From Aurelia coerulea (lineage: Eukaryota; Cnidaria; Scyphozoa; Semaeostomeae; Ulmaridae), in NCBI GenBank assembly GCA_039566865.1, contig CM076949.1, forward strand, positions 7,665,501 through 7,729,500: DNA of 64,000 nucleotides, written 5' to 3'. Shown piece after piece: positions 59,537 through 64,000 of the stretch. The position numbers were made by a program, and so were the translations under genes. Numbering within the stretch: position 1 is the stretch's first letter; each line of letters opens with the position of its first letter. Below the pieces are notes generated by a model. It made no database searches. It worked only from the letters and a program-made list of their open reading frames with translations, and was not told where the DNA came from.

Positions 59537-59954
59537 TTACCAGCTATCCATTTTGAGATTTTGCTCATTTTAGACCCACATTGCCCCACCCTACCCTATG
59601 TTTGGAGGGCCCTCTGAACCTTGGGCGAGATCCTCGTTTTAATTAAAGAATTCTCATTCTAGCAATGGCAGGGCAGGGCCTCTTTCAATATACTAGCTGG
59701 GTGGGGAAATTTGCCCCAGATCCCTTCTTTAGATCCATTGTTTTACCTTTTCAAACAATAGGCCAATTATTTTACCTTTTCATCAAGGCAACGATGGAAT
59801 GAATTAATGTGTAGAGTTTCTTGCTTTCCCTATTCATAACTGAACAATACCTATCATTTCTGAAATATACCCCAGAAATAGATACCAATCAAAATAGTAT
59901 TTGGATGCATAAAATCTATCCTATGCATAAAATTTGGACACAAGCCCAAAACAT

Positions 59955-60315
59955 GAGGGCACGCCGAAAATTTAGGCACGTAGGTACGAGGGCACACTAA
60001 CATCTAAGGCACGAGGGCACGCCAAAATTGTAGGCACGAGGGCACGATGGTACACCAAAATGGTAGGCACGAGGGCACGCTTAAAATTTAGGCACGCGGC
60101 CACGAGGGCACGAGGGTACACCAACATCAAAGGCACGAGGGCACGCCAACATTTTAGGCACGCGGGCACGAGGACACACCAACATCATAGGCACGAGGAC
60201 ACGCCAAAAATTTAGGCACGCAGGCCGACATTAAAGGTACGAGGGCACGCTGAAATTTAGGCACGAGGGCACGAGGGCACGAGGTAATTAAAGGGCACGC
60301 AGGGTACGTAGGGCA
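59955..60315. repeat. Minisatellite of GGCACGAGGGCACGCC units
   Basis: About a dozen variable units built from GGCACGAGG and GGCACGCC, alternating with AAAATTTTA or AACATCAAA spacers. The open frame here is a repeat artefact. Confidence 0.92.
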
Positions 60316-60649
60316 CGTGATTTAACAGACTCTTTTCAATCCCATGGCAATAAATGTGCAGACAATACCTCTCACCCATGAGAAATTGAGTTTTCTATGT
60401 TGTTCTGACGGAGGAGTCCTTTACGATTTGATCAAGTATTTTAGGTCTTTTTCAGTCCTTTGCAACCACAACGTTTTTCGAAATCTGAATTTACCATTTT
60501 TCCAATGCTTGTAACAAGGCGAGAAACAACATCACAAAAATACTTCGATCTTTTGCCTGTCAAGTAAATATTGATTCATTCCAATCCATCCAGTACCCTT
60601 TTTGCTATGAATTTTCAAAAATGAGAACTTTTTTCTGGTTCACCCAGTA

Positions 60650-61985
60650 GATCTCGAATGATCAACTGAGTCCATTGTTTCCCTGTGTTCTTCTTCTCAT
60701 GTGCCGTCTACTCGTTGTAGGTAGGTTGCTATGAATTGTTTCTACTTTCCTCTATCCTGGGCTTTTCTTACAAGCCATCCATAATGTTTTCTTCCCACCC
60801 AATCTCCGATGTTGTCCATCCACATAGCTCTTGGTCTTCCTCTGGGGCGTCTTGATGGTATTCGACCTTCCAGTATGACACGATGTAAGTTGTCCCTCCT
60901 TATCATGTGACCGAAGAATGTTAGTTTCCTTGTCATTATTATTTGCATGATGTTTCTTTTCTCTCCTATTCTTTCTAACACTGTCTCATTTTTACTATGA
61001 CTTTGCCATGAAATCCTCTGTATTTTGCGCCAAACCCACATCTCAAAGGCTCTAATCCTGTCCATCATATTTTTAGATATAGTCCATGTTTCTGCACCGT
61101 ATAAGAGTGTAGACCATATGTAACAGTTAACTAGTCTTTTCCTTATTTTGATTGACAGATCTTTGGAAGTTAGTGTGTGTGACATACTCCTGAAAGCGCC
61201 TCGTGCTATTTCTACTCTTCTCTTGATTTCATCATCCGATTTCCCATTAGGTACAATTAGTTGCTCTAGATATGTAAATCTATTTACTTGATCAATTGAT
61301 TCCCCATTTAACTTTAAATTCATTTGTCTATTCTCCTCATTTCTGCTCAGAATCATTGATTTTGTCTTTCCTATGTTCATTTTCATCCCGTATTTCTCTC
61401 ATTCTCTGTTAACTGTTTCTAATATGTCTTGGAGGTCTTCTATTGATGTTGCTAGAAGTACCGTATCGTCGGCATATCTGAGATTGTTGATGACATGTCC
61501 TCCGATGTCTATCCCAGGTTTTTCTTTCAGTTTTCTAAATATTCTCTCGGTATACCAGTTGAACAATATTGGTGATAAGACGCAACCTTGTCTCACTCCT
61601 CTCGTTATACTTATTGGTTTTGTTGAGTTGCCATTGCTTGTTTCCACAAATGCCTTTTGGCTCCAGTATATGTTTCTTATTAATCTTATCTCTTTTGCGC
61701 ATATGTCAGTTTCCGTCAGACTTTCTATGAGTTTTACGTGATCAACTCGATCAAATGCCTTTTCATAATCAATGAAGCATACGTATAAATCTATCCCTAG
61801 GTCTAGGCATCTTTCCGTAATGATTCGTATATTGAACAGCCCTTCTCGTGTTCCTTTCCCTGTCATAAATCCATTTTGTTCTTCGCTTATTTCTTGTTCT
61901 ATAGATGGTCTATTTCTGTTGGTGATTATTTTAATAAAAACTTTTAGTACATGGTTCCCTGTGTTACTTGATCTAAATAAAGCCC
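60650..61985 (-). pseudogene. 5'-truncated LINE reverse transcriptase with a premature stop
   Basis: Minus-strand translation reads VFIKIITNRNRPSIEQEISE, then NGFMTGKGTREGLFNIRIIT, VCFIDYEKAFDRVDHVK, RGVRQGCVLSPILFNWY and NLRYADDTVLLA, through to a C-terminal part with LLYGAETWTISK and GHMIRRD. A single in-frame TGA (61399-61401) separates two long open segments (61866-61402 and 61398-60742) in the same frame. YADD, KAFDRVDH and QGCVLSP are typical of RTE/L2-like LINEs, a clade unlike that at 40736. No endonuclease is present. Confidence 0.85.
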
Positions 61986-62514
61986 TCTAAAAGAAATACT
62001 ATTCTTGTGCCCACATTTTGTTTCCCCATCTTTGAGCACCGAAACATGGATTTTGAGCCGTTTTGTCATCTCAGTCTTGCTAACCGATTCTTAGAACCAT
62101 CTTATCTCTTATACCTCATTCACATTTAGGTTAAACTAAACTTGGCTGTCGACTGGGGCAATCTAACTGGTCAGTCCAACAAATCGAATGCATTTGATTG
62201 GCTAAAATTAAACCTGGTTTAGATAAAGCTGGTTTAATTGCGTCAGTGTGAATGCAGTATAAGTTAGTCCAAAGTAACGTTTCAATGCAAGCAAATTTCA
62301 GTGCAGGCAAATTTCAGTGTAAGGCAAGCAAATTAGCAAAAAAATTGTGACAGCGGAATTAGAAATCAGCAAATACGTATGTATGAACTTAAAGAATACA
62401 TGACTTTAGATTAGATACCAAATATATTTCTTTGTCGTCAAATCAAGCCTGTTTGTCTCTCAGAGATTCCAACAGGTTTCGAACTGTCAAATGTGTTAAG
62501 GTTTTCGTGTCAAC

Positions 62515-62820
62515 GTAGTCTAATGCAACATAGAGCTCATATCTTTACCAAGGTCAGTGTAAAATTCTATTACAGTTTTCTTTGAATTAAATGACTTGGG
62601 AGGAACTTACGGTTTTCTGCTGTAATGACGTCATCAAATTTCTAAATCCTAAGCCAGAAAAGCTACAGATTCCTGCTTGCCACCATATTGTAGACTTTCA
62701 CAACTATGGTTTTCTTGAAGGTTATATCATTTTTCCTCTATTGGATTAGGATTTACGATGATTTAAACTTTTTCAAGATTTTCCATAAGTTTTTCAAAAA
62801 TGAATAAATGATCGACCAAT
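62515..62820. mobile_element. Partial foldback, GTCTAATGCAACAT family
   Basis: It begins GTCTAATGCAACATAGAGCTC and continues with TGTAAAATTCTATTAC and TGACGTCATCAAATTTCTAA, matching the 25830-26362 element read from its right end. It appears truncated where the 180-bp MITE begins. Confidence 0.68.
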
Positions 62821-62999
62821 AGACCTTTTAGCTATTCTACAGAAGGGCCTGGATCGAGCGTTATTTTTATACAGTTTCGTACGCGACGTTCGATCGTGTG
62901 GCGATAGAGCTTCTGTCACTATTGTGCACATTCGAAAATTCTACAAAATGTTGCAAAATATCGTTCGATTCTGATTCTTTGCAGAATGTAAAAGATGTA
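62821..62999. mobile_element. 180-bp MITE, AGACCTTTTAGCTATTCT family
   Basis: It starts AGACCTTTTAGCTATTCTAC and contains GCCTGGATCGAGCG. The right end GAATGTAAAAGATGTATT is mutated relative to the copy at 9428-9606. Confidence 0.78.
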
Positions 63000-63540
63000 T
63001 TAGAAGGCTCCATTCGATAACCTGGTTTAGCTAAATCTGGTTTAACTTGCAGGTGTGAATGGGATAAGAGGACAGATCTTGTAGAGATTTATAATTATCT
63101 TATCAGGTCACAGTAAGCCCAATCGCGTAATATGGCGGCCTAGCTAATACTATTAATACTATATTAGGTTAATTTACGTTGCTGCTGTTTCATAACTGCA
63201 ATATAGAGGTAGCAGTATTTGCTCTTTGAATTAAAGGAAATAAAATTCATACCGTAAATGGTTGATTGTTATCTCGGTTATCTCTGTCTCGAATGTGTCT
63301 TTCTTCTTGTGCTCTTGTACCCCGAAATGATTGAAGCATTCTGCTACCATGGTAACAGAATTGATGTTGTTGCTGTTGTATTGAAATAACGACGCGACAT
63401 TATAGGTTGAAGTGTGTATACATATAAGAAAGAACTCGTCAATGACAAAACAGACTTGGGGCATTATCAGATAACCTGTTTTGGGGTTGGCAGATAAAAT
63501 ATCTTAAAATGATTCCGTTACTGCGTAATAAATGGTCCCA

Positions 63541-63833
63541 GGGGGGACTCCCTATTGATATATGACGGGGGATCAGACATAGCATATATTTGAAAAACCC
63601 AAAAATATACTAAATTTAGGATATTTCTAGACGCCAGAAATATTCTAAAAAATTATAGCTTTTTTCTACTACTGCGTTGCAACATTTTGAAGAAAACTCA
63701 AAGCAACGTCACAAAATACTAATTATACACAAACTAGCGTACCAAAGGCATACTAGACGGCGTTTTTCAAACCCAAAACGTTCTGAACCCCCCCCCCCCC
63801 GTCACCTATCAATATAGAGTTCCTCCCTAGGCA
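63541..63833. mobile_element. MITE with GGGGGACTCCCTATTGATA-type ends, 10-bp duplication
   Basis: The left CTATTGATATATGACGGGGG pairs with the right CCCCCGTCACCTATCAATAT. The ends are G- and C-rich. A perfect AATGGTCCCA repeat flanks it (63531-63540, 63834-63843). At about 293 bp it is non-coding. The duplication length suggests a Mutator-like origin. Confidence 0.78.
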
Positions 63834-64000
63834 AATGGTCCCAAAATTCTGTGGTAAAGATTGCTATCAACGAGAGAGTGTTTTAAATTTTTCTATAAAT
63901 AATATCCACAAACTATTTTTCTGTAATATTTTTGCATGTCTAGTAAAGAAAACTACGTATGAAATTGATTCATGGCACATTTGAAGAGATCGTTCTTGGA

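Larger units (their letters stand above)
56928..64000. other. Region upstream of the PRODH2-like gene
   Basis: I see no clear TATA box or other promoter element. The region holds a 1.5-kb inverted-repeat unit, an hAT-type MITE, half a foldback, a minisatellite, a LINE fragment and three more small elements. 58690-59060 is purine-rich in part. 61990-62500 and 63000-63530 show nothing recognisable. Confidence 0.6.

Noticed and set aside
59955..60315. Possible CRISPR-like array (regular short repeats)
   Set aside because: Repeats are adjacent and variable, spacers are near-identical AT-rich filler, and the DNA is eukaryotic, so it is a minisatellite.

Overview
This is a eukaryotic, animal-type genomic window: AT-rich DNA with two genes split by GT-AG introns, dense with small inverted-repeat transposons and decayed LINEs, and with no bacterial features. 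The repeat style (many foldback MITEs, LINE tails of simple triplets or AATG, and a repeat ending in CTCGTTCCCAGGG) resembles anthozoan cnidarian genomes. That placement is inference and only moderately secure.

Two real genes were assembled by reading splice sites and phases by hand. (1) On the + strand, 1885-12841, the last five coding exons of a SWAP-70/DEF6-like gene: a PH domain, a long charged coiled coil, and the short conserved C-terminal segment. The 5' exons lie before the window. (2) On the - strand, 56927 to 22161, a complete ten-exon, 480-codon FAD-dependent proline/hydroxyproline dehydrogenase. The frame stays open through all nine splice junctions. A serine at the position that selects proline in PRODH1 points to the hydroxyproline enzyme (PRODH2). 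The two genes converge, with about 9.3 kb of repeat-rich DNA between their stop codons.

Nearly everything else is mobile DNA, much of it inside introns. The main groups are: TA-flanked Tc1/mariner-type MITEs of about 600 bp with CCGGGTGA ends; four very short hAT-type elements with 8-bp target duplications; a roughly 600-bp palindromic family beginning AACAAGG, one copy flanked by a 9-bp and another by an exact 61-bp direct repeat; a TTAA-flanked element nested near one of these; Mutator-like short elements with 9- to 10-bp duplications; a tRNA-derived SINE in two copies, one broken by another insertion; and LINE fragments, one with an open 608-residue reverse transcriptase frame.

The 16-kb first intron of the dehydrogenase gene is the most unusual part. 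It holds the LINE, a large tandem duplication built around arrays of small perfect hairpins separated by (AGT)n, and a 4.9-kb unit with 36-bp-class inverted ends and a 10-bp direct duplication but no recognisable transposase.

The genes do not form a pathway together. The dehydrogenase would act in mitochondria on hydroxyproline from collagen turnover. The PH/coiled-coil protein would act at membranes and the actin cortex in phosphoinositide/Rho-family signalling.
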